64,000 nt of DNA from CAYTPI01 sp964439625 (lineage in GTDB: Bacteria; Chloroflexota; Anaerolineae; Aggregatilineales; UBA3940): assembly GCA_964439625.1 (NCBI GenBank), contig CAYTPI010000016.1:1-64000 (forward strand), in the 5' to 3' direction. How positions within the stretch are numbered: position 1 is the first letter of the stretch; each line of letters starts with the position of its first letter. The notes below the pieces were generated by a model. The model did no database searches and was not told where the DNA came from. It saw only the letters and a list, made by a program, of their open reading frames with translations. The position numbers and the translations under genes are program-made. This document shows positions 48,889 to 58,024 of the stretch, in pieces.

Positions 48889-51042
48889 CTAGTTCCAAGT
48901 GCAGAGTTCATCCATTGTGTAGGTGTTACCGTCGAAGCCCTCCAGTGTGAAGTCTTCCCACTCGTTGTAGAGCACGGCTGGGTTCGGAGTAAAGTTCAGC
49001 TCGTTCGTCAGTTCACCCGTGGTCAGGTATTCGTTGGCTGACTGAATTGCCAACTGACCCTCAAGCAGCGGTGCCTGTAAGGTTGTACCGTACTGGCGGC
49101 CCTCTTCGAGCAACTGACGGTCACCATTGCAGACAGTACCAACAGCAATGATATCAGCATCTGGGTTATCTGGTGTACCCATGGTGAAACCAGCTTCTTC
49201 AAGAGCCTGGATGGCACCCTGGAGAATAGCATCGTCCATACCATAGATGAAGTCGATACCCTCGTCCTGCACCTGCGCGATCAGCGCAGCAGCACCGTTG
49301 TAGCCGTTTTGTGAACCGAAGCCTTCGTTGCTCTCACCAATGACGGTGATGCCGGATCCTTCAATACCCTCATTAAACGCCTCGATTGACAATGGGTACC
49401 CACCGTAAGCAACTGGGTAAGTCACTGCGATGGCGTTACCGTCTTCGCTGGAAAGTTCCTTACCGTTTGCAACCCACTCGTCACGGGCTTGCACCATCAT
49501 AAGCCCTGCGTTGCGGGCGCGGAGTGCGTCATCTGGGCCGGCATAGCCGACGACAAATTCAGCAGCGTCCTCAGAGGGCAACTGGTTGATTTGCAGCACG
49601 GGGATGTCCGTCGCAGCTAGGTCACGCAGTGAACCGAGACCGGCAGCGCCTTCGGCAGGCCACCAAATCCAGATATCCGGCTCGGCACCGATTGCTAATT
49701 GCTGCTGAACCTGCTCGTCCTGCTCAGCTTGGTTGAATTCATTTTCAAAGATCGTGATATCGTAACCAGCGGCGGCAGCTTCTTCAGACAGACCTGTGAT
49801 CAGACCGTTGACGTAGCGCTCACTACGGGCCGGAGTAAAGGCGATGATCTCGCCGGCTGAACCTGGCTCAACAGCCTCTTCCTCTTCAGCTTCTTCTTCA
49901 ACTGGTGCAGCAGAGCCTGCATCAGCAGTGCCCCAAGTGCAGAGTGAATCCATTGTGTATGTCTCACCATCGAAGCCTTCAAGGGTGAATTCTTCCCATT
50001 CGTTGTAGAGCACGGCTGGGTTCGGAGTGAAGTTCAGCTCATTCGTCAGTTCACCCGTGGTCAGGTACTCATCAGCAGCCTGAATAGCTAGCTGGCCCTC
50101 AAGCAGAGGTGCCTGTAGGGTTGTACCGTACTGGCGTGCCTCTTCGAACAACTGACGGTCACCGTTACAAACAGTACCAACAGCGATGATATCAGCGTCT
50201 TCGCCATCTTCTGGAACACCGACGGCGTAACCAGCCTCTTCAAGGGCCTGGATGGCACCCTGGAGAATAGCATCGTCCATACCATAGATGAAGTCGATAC
50301 CTTGATCTTCAACCTGTGCGATCAGTGCAGATGCACCGTTGTAGCCATTTTGTGAACCGAAGCCTTCATTGCTCTCACCGATAACCGTGATATCAGAGCC
50401 TTCGATAGCTTCATTGAAGGCCTCAATTGACAGTGAGTAACCACCATAAGCGACTGGGTAGGTCACGGCGATGGCGTTACCGCCTTCGCTGGAAAGTTCC
50501 TTACCGTTTGCAACCCATTCGTCACGGGCTTGCACCATCATAAGCCCTGCGTTACGGGCGCGGAGTGCGTCATCCGGGCCGGCATAGCCGACAACAAATT
50601 CAGCAGCGTCCTCAGAGGGCAACTGGTTGATTTGCAGCACGGGGATATCCGTTGCGGCTAGGTCACGCAGTGAACCAAGGCCGGCAGCGCCTTCGGCAGG
50701 CCACCAAATCCAGATATCTGGCTCGGCACCGATTGCCAATTGCTGCTGAACCTGTTCGTCCTGCTCAGCTTGGTTGAATTCATTCTCAAGAATGGTGATG
50801 TCGTAGCCAGCGTTCTCAGCCTCTTGAGTCAGTCCAGTGATCAGACCGTTGACGTAACGCTCGCTACGGGCAGGGGTAAAGGCAATGATAGTTCCAGCGG
50901 ATTCGCCATCACCTTCTACTTCCTCTTCTTCTACTGCTGCTTCCTCTTCTTCTGCTTCTGGAGCAGGTGCCGCACATGCGACGAGGAATACTGCTACGAG
51001 TGCCATAATAAATGGCAACAAGTGGGAACGAAGTTTCTTCAA
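48889..51042 (-). CDS. Double-domain sugar-type substrate-binding lipoprotein (tandem fused duplication)
   Basis: 717 residues, about twice the family length. A lipoprotein signal (lipobox LVAC, Cys23) and an acidic linker precede two complete periplasmic-binding-protein domains (about 49-370 and 396-717), joined by a second Glu-rich linker. Both contain IIAFTPARSERYVNGLITGL, NEFNQAEQDEQVQQQLAIG, INQLPSEDAAEFVVGYAGPDDALRARNAG and GMDDAILQGAIQALEEAG. By eye they are about 90% identical; the DNA repeat period is 1041 bp (347 codons). It belongs to peripla_BP_4 and feeds the CUT2 importer encoded downstream. The ligand is unknown. Confidence 0.93.
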   Translation of the reverse strand: MKKLRSHLLPFIMALVAVFLVACAAPAPEAEEEEAAVEEEEVEGDGESAGTIIAFTPARSERYVNGLITGLTQEAENAGYDITILENEFNQAEQDEQVQQQLAIGAEPDIWIWWPAEGAAGLGSLRDLAATDIPVLQINQLPSEDAAEFVVGYAGPDDALRARNAGLMMVQARDEWVANGKELSSEGGNAIAVTYPVAYGGYSLSIEAFNEAIEGSDITVIGESNEGFGSQNGYNGASALIAQVEDQGIDFIYGMDDAILQGAIQALEEAGYAVGVPEDGEDADIIAVGTVCNGDRQLFEEARQYGTTLQAPLLEGQLAIQAADEYLTTGELTNELNFTPNPAVLYNEWEEFTLEGFDGETYTMDSLCTWGTADAGSAAPVEEEAEEEEAVEPGSAGEIIAFTPARSERYVNGLITGLSEEAAAAGYDITIFENEFNQAEQDEQVQQQLAIGAEPDIWIWWPAEGAAGLGSLRDLAATDIPVLQINQLPSEDAAEFVVGYAGPDDALRARNAGLMMVQARDEWVANGKELSSEDGNAIAVTYPVAYGGYPLSIEAFNEGIEGSGITVIGESNEGFGSQNGYNGAAALIAQVQDEGIDFIYGMDDAILQGAIQALEEAGFTMGTPDNPDADIIAVGTVCNGDRQLLEEGRQYGTTLQAPLLEGQLAIQSANEYLTTGELTNELNFTPNPAVLYNEWEDFTLEGFDGNTYTMDELCTWN

Positions 51043-51374
51043 AACATCCTCCTGTGTTGGTTAAACGTGAATCAAACAATATTTCTTCAGACGAACTTTC
51101 TCGTCTTGCAGTGTATGCTGCTTGATGCCTATTGTTTGTAACTTTCCACACCTACACGCAGAGTATTTTACTGCTATACTCTGTTCAGGAGATGGGGAAG
51201 TGATCCTAACAGACACAAACCTCACACACTATTCTGTACGAAGGGATATCTGGTTACTCGCCAAAGTTGACTGATATCTCTTCTCTATTCTAGTTTTTAA
51301 CTTTGCTTATCTTACACCTCCCAATCTCGTCATCATTTTTCAACCAACGAATTGGGGAGAGCGAAATGCTCTAG
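51043..51374. other. Intergenic region between SDR and binding-protein genes
   Basis: No gene is visible. AT-rich in its middle part; it may hold a separate promoter for the binding-protein gene. No TTGTCAACA operator half-site was found. Confidence 0.35.
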
Positions 51375-52157
51375 CTAGACGAGTACCATGCCTCCATCAA
51401 TAGCCATGATCTGCCCAGTGATATAGTCAGAGTCGGCGGAAGCAAGGAACAAAGCGGTTCCGGCAATATCGTCAGGTTCAGCAGGGCGGCCCAGCAAAAT
51501 ACCAGCCGAGAAGTTTTCCATTGCTTCGCCTGGACGAGAGCTTTCACCCAGCGCCATTAGGTCTTCATCAAGCTGCTTCCACAGTGGGGTTGCAACAACA
51601 CCGGGGGAGAAACCGTTTACCGTAATGCCATGTTGAGCCAGCTCACGAGCGGCTGATTGTGTCAGGGAGATAACAGCGAATTTGCTGGCGCAGTAGGGGG
51701 CAACATTTGCGTAACCCTGGCGCCCAGCAATGGACGCAGTGTTGACAATCTTACCACCAGAACCCTGTTCAATCATCTGCTTGGCCGCTTCTTGAATACC
51801 AATCAGCACGCCAAGACCATTGATGTTCATGATCCAGTTCCAGTTTTCCTCAGTTGTCTCTAAGAAGTTCTGAGGACGGTTAACACCAGCATTGTTGAAG
51901 TACACATCTAACTGACCATATTCAGCCACAGTCTTATCGATCATAGCCTTGACTTGGTCACGCTTGGTGACATCAACTGCTGCGCTCATAGCACTTCCGC
52001 CTGTCTCACGACATTCAGCAGCCGTTGCTTCAGCTTCTTCGCTGTTAATATCAGCAAAGACGATATTTGCACCTTCTTTGGCAAGACGCATACCAATTGC
52101 CTTACCAATACCACGTGCTGCGCCTGTGATAATCACAGTTTTATCTTTTACACGCAT
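51375..52157 (-). CDS. SDR-family NAD(P)-dependent alcohol dehydrogenase
   Basis: 260 residues from ATG 52157, preceded by AAAGGA. The classical SDR features are intact: TGAARGIGKAIG, NNAG, the Ser in IVNTASIAG, YCASK, and a C-terminal SDYITGQIMAIDGGMVLV. It resembles 3-oxoacyl-reductase, sorbitol or butanediol dehydrogenase-type SDRs, and the substrate cannot be named. It is the first gene of block A, divergent from an XRE-cupin regulator, and may oxidise the compound imported by the transporter encoded downstream. Confidence 0.9.
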   Translation of the reverse strand: MRVKDKTVIITGAARGIGKAIGMRLAKEGANIVFADINSEEAEATAAECRETGGSAMSAAVDVTKRDQVKAMIDKTVAEYGQLDVYFNNAGVNRPQNFLETTEENWNWIMNINGLGVLIGIQEAAKQMIEQGSGGKIVNTASIAGRQGYANVAPYCASKFAVISLTQSAARELAQHGITVNGFSPGVVATPLWKQLDEDLMALGESSRPGEAMENFSAGILLGRPAEPDDIAGTALFLASADSDYITGQIMAIDGGMVLV

Positions 52158-52534
52158 GGACAATCCTTTCTGGGCAAAGTTGAATGGGGTTCAAAATATG
52201 GTTTTTTGCAACACGACACAAACAACCTTAACCGACAGTTTTCACTGTAAGAGGTGTATTTATGTTGCGTTAGCATAGTTCATTAGAACTGAGCCTATGT
52301 TAATGCCAGCAGCAACATATACTGAGCTCATCCTTATTTTATGAGGCGAGCTTGACATTTTTTCAAGGCACTATTGATACTGCTATTGTGAGGGGGCGAC
52401 CATACACTTGCAGGTCAGACAATATCAATTTTGCACTGTTTATTTACTTGTTGAACGGATAATAATGAACTGCTTATGCAGTTACAAAGGTTAATTACTA
52501 CTGACAATTCTACGGTATCATAGGTTGTTTATTT
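52158..52534. other. Divergent control region of block A
   Basis: About 380 bp without a gene. It contains a small inverted repeat ACAGT-TTTC-ACTGT (52235-52248), CTTGA-CATTTTT-TCAAG (about 52351-52367), and presumably the minus-strand promoter of the SDR gene, which I could not fix. Confidence 0.4.
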
Positions 52535-52575
52535 TTGTCAACAACTTTCTCGATAATCGTCTGTAGTGTTGACAA
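52535..52575 (+). promoter_or_regulatory. Inverted operator upstream of the first XRE-cupin regulator
   Basis: TTGTCAACA (52535-52543) and TGTTGACAA (52567-52575) are perfect inverted half-sites with 23 bp between them. The right half contains TTGACA (52569-52574), a possible -35 element. The same half-sites with a 22-bp spacer occur upstream of the paralogous regulator near 61.5 kb. Confidence 0.75.
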
Positions 52576-52652
52576 TAGTTCAAATATGTACGACGATAAT
52601 ATCCCCTCACAGTGTTATTTTTAGAAAATACATGATTGCGAGTTGTGTCTCT

Positions 52653-53315
52653 GTGAGTAAACCGATCTTTCCCATCGGGGAAAAGCTGCGCGCTGAAAGA
52701 CTCAATCAACAGTTGACCCTTCGTCAACTAGCAGCTAAGGCACAGGTAAGTGCCAGCCTTTTGAGTAAACTTGAGAATGACAAAGTCAATCCGTCGGTCA
52801 GGACGCTGCACAGCCTAGCTGAAGCGTTGTCTTTACCCTTGAGTGCCTTTTTCTCCGATGAAGTGGACGATAGTGCCACCGATGACTTAGTGATAAGCGA
52901 AAATAGGCTAGCAACTGAGGTCCGTGTACCTACCCCTATACCATCTTCTGCCAAAGAGCAAGACGACTCAGGCAAAACACCTGTTATCCGTAAAGATGCC
53001 AGAGAAGCGATCCAGCTCCTTGGTGGCGTTTCGTGGGAACGTTTAACTGAAAAGCAATCTCATACGCAATTTCTTGAATCTGTCTACGAAGTCGGCGCAG
53101 AGTCAGGTCAGCAGATGTCTCACCACACTGGGCTTGAATTTCACTTTGTGTTACAGGGAGAGCTGACATTGCATCTAGGCCCAGCAGAGTATGTCCTAAC
53201 TCAAGGCGATGCCATCATTTTCGACTCACAGACTCCGCACCGACTTACCAACAAGGGACATAGCACACTACGCATTGTCTCAGTGATATTTAAAGCCCCA
53301 AACCAATCTGTTTGA
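52653..53315 (+). CDS. XRE-family regulator with C-terminal cupin domain, paralogue 1
   Basis: About 220 residues from GTG 52653; an ATG at 52632 is an alternative. HTH (about 8-65): IGEKLRAERLNQQLTLRQLAAKAQVSASLLSKLENDKVNPSVRTLHSLAEALSLPLSAFF. A variable linker precedes the cupin (about 120-215) with SHHTGLEFHFVLQGELTLHLGPAEYVLTQGDAIIFDSQTPHRLTN. Such regulators sense small metabolites in the cupin barrel. It is divergent from block A and shares architecture, linker length and operator with the second regulator. Confidence 0.9.
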   Translation: MSKPIFPIGEKLRAERLNQQLTLRQLAAKAQVSASLLSKLENDKVNPSVRTLHSLAEALSLPLSAFFSDEVDDSATDDLVISENRLATEVRVPTPIPSSAKEQDDSGKTPVIRKDAREAIQLLGGVSWERLTEKQSHTQFLESVYEVGAESGQQMSHHTGLEFHFVLQGELTLHLGPAEYVLTQGDAIIFDSQTPHRLTNKGHSTLRIVSVIFKAPNQSV

Positions 53316-53336
53316 GGCATTTATGCAATAATAAAC

Positions 53337-53582
53337 CTAAAGATCACCAGCAGAACTAACGGGTACAATCTTGTAGACTCGCCCAAGCGGTTCACTCGAC
53401 TGCCGCGTTTCGTGGGTCATCACGTACAGTTCGCCGGATAAATCTTCCCCAAAATCAACTAACAGTTCACCGTTAAACCGACTACCTTCATAGCCGTCAA
53501 TTTCAAGTTGCCAGAATTCCCACTGGCCCATCATAGGTGTCGCTACCAAAAGTTGTCCAAGGTAATCACCGAAAACATACCG
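53337..53582 (-). pseudogene. Remnant of a PQQ-dependent sugar dehydrogenase (glucose/sorbosone dehydrogenase), C-terminal end only
   Basis: About 81 residues reading RYVFGDYLGQLLVATPMMGQ, then WEFWQLEIDGYEGSRFNG, ELLVDFGEDLSGELYVMTHET and a LGRVYKIVP ending. This is the last blade and C-terminus of the sugar dehydrogenase family, normally about 350-450 residues. The frame is closed by a TGA (53585-53583) directly before it, and the stop of the E2 gene lies only 8 bp away. The 5' part of the gene is missing, so it is a decayed fragment left by a deletion or rearrangement. Confidence 0.72.
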
Positions 53583-53590
53583 TCAAACGC

Positions 53591-54820
53591 TTACGACGAA
53601 AGCAGCAGCAGGGGCTCTTGCATCAAGCTGGCGATTGTATTCAGAAACTCGGCAGCACGAGCGCCATCTAACACACGGTGATCACAGCTCAGGCTGAGCG
53701 TCATTATGGGGCGCACTTGCGCTTCGCCATTGACGACAATGTACTTCTGGATGATCCCACCAACCGCAAGAATGGCGGCCTGCGGCGGGTTGACAATTGC
53801 GTTGAAGGTATCAATGCCATACATGCCAAGGTTACTGATCGTAAACGTGCCGCCTTGCATATCGTCTAGCTTGAGCTTATTGCTCAGAGAGCGGTCAACC
53901 AGTTCAGACCGCCGCGCCGCGATAGCTGCCAACCCGAGTCGGTCAGCACTATGGACGACAGGCACCAACAGCCCATCTTCGACAGCAACCGCCAGCCCCA
54001 CGTTGATCTGATCGTTGGCCACGATCTCGTCATGCCAACTGGCATTTGCCCGTGGATGTTGTGCCAGCGCTGTGGCACAGATTTTCACCAGTAAGTCGGT
54101 GTAGGTGACCTTAGTCTCATACCGATTTTTGACCTTCTCACGCCAGGCGATCAGCTCTGTAACGTCAACCTCGCGCTTAAGGATGAAATGCGGGATCGTC
54201 TGCCAGGCTTGTGTCAAGCGTTCTGCCATAATGCGCCAAGCGGTGCTGGTTTCGATGCGCGTCGCACTGACGGGCTGCCCAACGACGGTTGTTTGCGGCG
54301 CACTGCTGGGGCTAAATGTAATTACGTCTTCAGCCAGTACTGCACCCTCAGGGCCATTGCCACTGATCTGGGTGAGGTCGTAACCATACTCTTGTGCCAG
54401 CCGGCGAGCCTTCGGAGATGCCAAGACGACCCCAGAAGCTGCGACGGTCGGCATTTGCCGCTGCGCTTTCCCATTGGTCGATGGCATGGGCGCAACCGGT
54501 GCAGCCATTACTGCTGGCTCTTCCATTTCGACTGGCTCAAGCGCAGGCATGCCAACGGCCGGCATTTCGGGTGCTTCCTCACCGGGGGCCAGCAGCAGTG
54601 CAATCACCTGGCCGACTGGCACATCATCACCTTCCCGCGCTGCGATGTTTGCCAGTCTACCACTCTTGGGTGCTTCAATCTCCACAGTGACCTTATCAGT
54701 TTCCACCTCAAAGATGGGTTCACCTTTTTGCACTTCGTCACCTTCATGTTTGATCCACGCAACCAATTTGCCCGTATCTTGGGCCATACCGAGCGCGGGC
54801 ATAATGATTTCTTCAGCCAT
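53591..54820 (-). CDS. 2-oxoacid (acetoin/pyruvate-type) dehydrogenase E2, dihydrolipoyl acyltransferase
   Basis: 409 residues. A lipoyl domain (about 1-80) carries the lipoylated lysine in ETDKVTVEIEAP. A Pro/Ala linker follows, then a peripheral-subunit-binding domain (about 130-168: SPKARRLAQEYGYDLTQISGNGPEGAVLAEDV), and a catalytic domain ending in LSLSCDHRVLDGARAAEFL with the active His and Asp. It transfers the acyl group from E1 to CoA. The ATG follows GAGGTGATAG. Last intact gene of block B. Confidence 0.93.
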   Translation of the reverse strand: MAEEIIMPALGMAQDTGKLVAWIKHEGDEVQKGEPIFEVETDKVTVEIEAPKSGRLANIAAREGDDVPVGQVIALLLAPGEEAPEMPAVGMPALEPVEMEEPAVMAAPVAPMPSTNGKAQRQMPTVAASGVVLASPKARRLAQEYGYDLTQISGNGPEGAVLAEDVITFSPSSAPQTTVVGQPVSATRIETSTAWRIMAERLTQAWQTIPHFILKREVDVTELIAWREKVKNRYETKVTYTDLLVKICATALAQHPRANASWHDEIVANDQINVGLAVAVEDGLLVPVVHSADRLGLAAIAARRSELVDRSLSNKLKLDDMQGGTFTISNLGMYGIDTFNAIVNPPQAAILAVGGIIQKYIVVNGEAQVRPIMTLSLSCDHRVLDGARAAEFLNTIASLMQEPLLLLSS

Positions 54821-54841
54821 CTATCACCTCATATGTGCTGA

Positions 54842-55846
54842 TCATACGCGGCCCACCAATGTCTTTGCCATCTCCATGACTTGATCAGGCATGGGGACTG
54901 TCAGGTCTTCCAGTGCTGGGCTAAATGGAATTGGGACGTTCATCGCGCCCATCCGCTTGACGGGCGCATCAAGATAGTAGAATGCGCCATCAGCGACCAC
55001 CGCCGCCAGTTCAGCCGTGACACCGTACTGCTCGTGGCCTTCATCAATGACGATGCAGCGGCTGGTCTTTTTAGCCGACTCGATCAGTGCTTTTTTATCG
55101 AGCGGCAAGGTTGTACGTGGGTCTACTACCTCCGCACTGATGCCGATCTCCGCCAGCATCTCGGCGGCCTCAAGAGCGGTATGCACCATACTACTGGTTC
55201 CGATGAGGGTGATGTCGGTGCCTTCGCGCTTGATGTCAGCGACGCCAAACGGAATAGTGTATTCCTCATCTGGCACCTCGCCTTTGTATTGAAACAGCAT
55301 CTTATCTTCAAAGACGATGCAAGGGTTCTCATCTCGGATGGCTGTTTTCAACAGTCCTTTGAGATCATACGGTGTGGCAGGCACAGCGACCTTCAAGCCA
55401 GGAATGTGGCTAAACCAAGCGTGCAGACTCTGGCTATGCTGAGCCGCCGAACGACGGGTTGCGCCGAGCGTAGTGCGCATGGTCATCGGTACCGTGAGCT
55501 TACCGCCAGACATATAGTGAATCTTTGCGGCTTGGTTAACCATTTGATCCATGACCAATGTAATGAAGTCACCAAACATAATGTCAACGACCGGGCGCAG
55601 GCCCGTCATGGCAGCACCAACGGCAATACCAGTGAAGCCCGCTTCGGAGATCGGCGTATCCATCACGCGGTCAGTGCCGAACTCATCAACAAGGCCGCTG
55701 AACATTTTAAAGGGCGAGCCCGCTTCCGCGACGTCTTCGCCCATCAATAAGACGGTCTCATCGCGCAGCATTTCTTCGCGCATGGCCTCATAGACGGCCT
55801 GCGCCATGGTTATCTCTCGGGTTGGGGTTGCCTCACGCATAGACAT
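54842..55846 (-). CDS. 2-oxoacid/acetoin dehydrogenase E1 component, beta subunit
   Basis: 334 residues from ATG 55846, which has GAGG upstream and overlaps the end of the alpha-subunit gene by 14 bp; ATG 55840 is an alternative. EITMAQAVYEAMREEMLRDETVLLMGEDVAEAGSPFKMFSGLVDEFG, DTPISEAGFTGIAVGAAMTGLRPVVDIMFGDF and VDPRTTLPLDKKALIESAKKT are typical. With the alpha subunit it forms the thiamine-diphosphate-dependent decarboxylase or acetoin-cleaving enzyme. Confidence 0.94.
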   Translation of the reverse strand: MSMREATPTREITMAQAVYEAMREEMLRDETVLLMGEDVAEAGSPFKMFSGLVDEFGTDRVMDTPISEAGFTGIAVGAAMTGLRPVVDIMFGDFITLVMDQMVNQAAKIHYMSGGKLTVPMTMRTTLGATRRSAAQHSQSLHAWFSHIPGLKVAVPATPYDLKGLLKTAIRDENPCIVFEDKMLFQYKGEVPDEEYTIPFGVADIKREGTDITLIGTSSMVHTALEAAEMLAEIGISAEVVDPRTTLPLDKKALIESAKKTSRCIVIDEGHEQYGVTAELAAVVADGAFYYLDAPVKRMGAMNVPIPFSPALEDLTVPMPDQVMEMAKTLVGRV

Positions 55847-56834
55847 GTTGATCGACCTCACTTTCAGACGGGTAGGGGGCATCAAGCCCGAACTGCACCG
55901 CCGCGCTTGTCTCTTCTTCTACTTCCTGCTCAATCTGGTCAAGGATGGGCTGGTCAGCAAGACCACTATCTAACAACCACTGCGCCATCAACTTGACAGG
56001 GTCGCGGTTTTCTTCCCAATCCCGTTCTTCTTCTTTGCTCCGGTAGTATTCACGAGCGATATCACCGACGTGGTGCCCGTGGAAACGATAGGTATCAGCC
56101 ACGAGGAAAGCGGGGGATTTCTCAGTACGGGCCCGCTGAACGAGGGCTAAGGCTGTTGTATGGACAGTCTTGACGTCCTGCCCGTCGATGTGCAGGCTGA
56201 GGATATCGAGCGCCTTACCACGGTCGATCAGTTCGCCTGCGGTTGTGTCTCTGTAGTGTGTGTATTCATTGTACAGGTTGTTTTCACACACGTAGATCAC
56301 CGGCAAGTTCCAGACCGAGGCCATGTTCATGCATTCGTAGATGCGACCTTGGTTTAAGGCACCTTCACCAAAGAAGCAGACGGCAACTTGATCGGTGCCA
56401 AGCCGCTTGATGCTCAAGGCCGCACCGGTTGCGATGCCCACACTACCACCGACAATAGCATTGGCCCCGAGGTTGCCGTTATCTTGGTCGGCAATATGCA
56501 TTGAGCCACCTTTGCCGCGGCAGTAACCGGATTCTTTGCCGAGCAGTTCGGCAAACATTAGGTCGAGCTTAGCACCCTTTGCCACACAGTGACCATGCCC
56601 ACGGTGCGTACTGGTGATGTAGTCGTCACTGCGCAGTGCCTCACAGATGCCGACAGCAATCGCTTCTTCACCGATATACATATGCGTCAGGCCCGGCATC
56701 AAGGCTTTGAGGTACAACTGGTTAGCCTCTTCATCGAAATAGCGGATCCTGAGCATCTGCTGATACATCAAGATCCAATGTTCTTGGTCAACAGATCCCA
56801 CTTCTGGAATCTGCAAACTTACGTCTTGATTCAT
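55833..56834 (-). CDS. 2-oxoacid/acetoin dehydrogenase E1 component, alpha subunit
   Basis: 333 residues. The thiamine diphosphate motif runs from GEGALNQGRIYECMNMASVW to CENNLYNEYTHY, and HRGHGHCVAKGA and GGSMHI are further E1-alpha marks. The overall form (short N-terminus, YRFHGHHVGDIAREYYRSKEEE) resembles AcoA of acetoin dehydrogenase more than pyruvate dehydrogenase, but that is judged by eye. The ATG follows GGAGGTAAGAC. It lies 36 bp after the second E2 gene and overlaps E1-beta. Confidence 0.93.
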   Translation of the reverse strand: MNQDVSLQIPEVGSVDQEHWILMYQQMLRIRYFDEEANQLYLKALMPGLTHMYIGEEAIAVGICEALRSDDYITSTHRGHGHCVAKGAKLDLMFAELLGKESGYCRGKGGSMHIADQDNGNLGANAIVGGSVGIATGAALSIKRLGTDQVAVCFFGEGALNQGRIYECMNMASVWNLPVIYVCENNLYNEYTHYRDTTAGELIDRGKALDILSLHIDGQDVKTVHTTALALVQRARTEKSPAFLVADTYRFHGHHVGDIAREYYRSKEEERDWEENRDPVKLMAQWLLDSGLADQPILDQIEQEVEEETSAAVQFGLDAPYPSESEVDQHVYA

Positions 56835-56869
56835 GTCTTACCTCCGTTGTTTCAATGATTGCATTTCAA

Positions 56870-57988
56870 TTAGCCCAGAAGGCTCAGCGGTTGGTAAATG
56901 GTGTCTACAATCTGGTTCAATAAGTCAGCGGTGCGTGCACCATCCAAAATACGGTGATCGGCAGTCAATGATAGCGTGACGGTTTGTTGCACAACCGGCC
57001 CCATATTTGACGGAACGACCCGTTTAACAATACGTCCCACTGACAGGTAGGCAGCCTGCGGTGCCAGAATAATCGCGTTGAAGTTATCAACTACGTCTAA
57101 ATCTCCCACGGTGAAAGTACTTTGAGGGAAATCATTTGCATCCCATACGCCAATTTCAAGGGCGTCAAGCAGACGCAGGCGTTCATCTGCCAAAGCGGTT
57201 GGAGTCATTTGGTCAGCATGTGCCAGAATCAACGTCTCTGCCCCGACGGCATAGCCAATATGTATCTCATCATATACGTAGATGCTGCCGTCATCCCAGT
57301 AGGCATTCGCTTGACGATGCTCACGAAGTGCTCCCGCACAGGCCGTCAAGATAACGTCGATTAAGTCAATGTTTGCAGCCTTACACCAATCGAGTGCAGC
57401 TTCGACAGAAACATCGCGCCGCAGCGTAATGTGCGGGGTACCGCGCCACTGCGCTGCCATGGTGTTAGGGATGGGTATCAGAACGTTGGAGGCTGGGGTA
57501 TCTGCTGCTTGGTGCCCCTCTTCCAGAAAGCGCTCGATATCAGCCTTCATGATGCGCCGCCCCCCAACGTCAACCAAAGATAGATCGACATCATGAACAG
57601 CAGCCATTCGCATTGCCACCGGGGAGGCAGACACTTTTATTCTTGAATTAACAGAGTCATTATCATTATCATTAGTTGGTTGGGGGCTCGCGGGTGCTTC
57701 GTCAACCAGGGTTGCAGTCGGCGCACTTGGAACCTCGGGGATGTCTTCACCTGGTTGAACGAGGTAGGCGATCACCCGACCAACCGGGACATCGTCACCA
57801 GCTTGGGCAGCGAGTGCTACCAACATGCCCGAAGCCGAAGCCTCAATCTCGACCGTGACTTTGTCGGTTTCGACTTCAAACAATGGCTCACCTTTGTCAA
57901 CTTGATCGCCCTCTTGCTTGAGCCAGCCGAGCAGCTTGCCAGTATCTTGTGCCATACCGAGGGCGGGCATGATTACTTCTTTTGGCAC
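56870..57988 (-). CDS. Second dihydrolipoyl acyltransferase-like E2 protein with degenerate binding domain
   Basis: 372 residues from GTG 57988. The lipoyl domain is intact (ETDKVTVEIEAS). The peripheral-subunit-binding domain (about 118-152: SPVAMRMAAVHDVDLSLVDVGGRRIMKADIERF) lacks the usual GxGPxG loop. The acyltransferase domain is shorter and divergent, with STFTVGDLDVVDNFN, but keeps LTADHRILDGARTADLL. It may be an accessory or structural E2, like E3-binding protein in eukaryotic complexes, or an E2 for another acyl group. It precedes E1-alpha by 36 bp on the same strand. Confidence 0.88.
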   Translation of the reverse strand: MPKEVIMPALGMAQDTGKLLGWLKQEGDQVDKGEPLFEVETDKVTVEIEASASGMLVALAAQAGDDVPVGRVIAYLVQPGEDIPEVPSAPTATLVDEAPASPQPTNDNDNDSVNSRIKVSASPVAMRMAAVHDVDLSLVDVGGRRIMKADIERFLEEGHQAADTPASNVLIPIPNTMAAQWRGTPHITLRRDVSVEAALDWCKAANIDLIDVILTACAGALREHRQANAYWDDGSIYVYDEIHIGYAVGAETLILAHADQMTPTALADERLRLLDALEIGVWDANDFPQSTFTVGDLDVVDNFNAIILAPQAAYLSVGRIVKRVVPSNMGPVVQQTVTLSLTADHRILDGARTADLLNQIVDTIYQPLSLLG

Positions 57989-58024
57989 GTCTGTTTCCTA
58001 TCCAATGAATTCAGCTTACAAGAA

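Noticed and set aside
51043..51374. Third copy of the TTGTCAACA operator in front of the binding-protein gene
   Set aside because: No half-site match was seen on reading both strands of the gap.
53583..53585. TGA before RYVFGDY considered as a second selenocysteine codon
   Set aside because: The sequence upstream of it is the end of the E2 gene, not the rest of a sugar dehydrogenase, and no conserved Cys is expected there. It is a simple truncation.
54881..55750. Long open frame (289 codons) on the plus strand across E1-beta
   Set aside because: It lies wholly antisense to a highly conserved enzyme gene, has no ribosome-binding site, and its product resembles no family.
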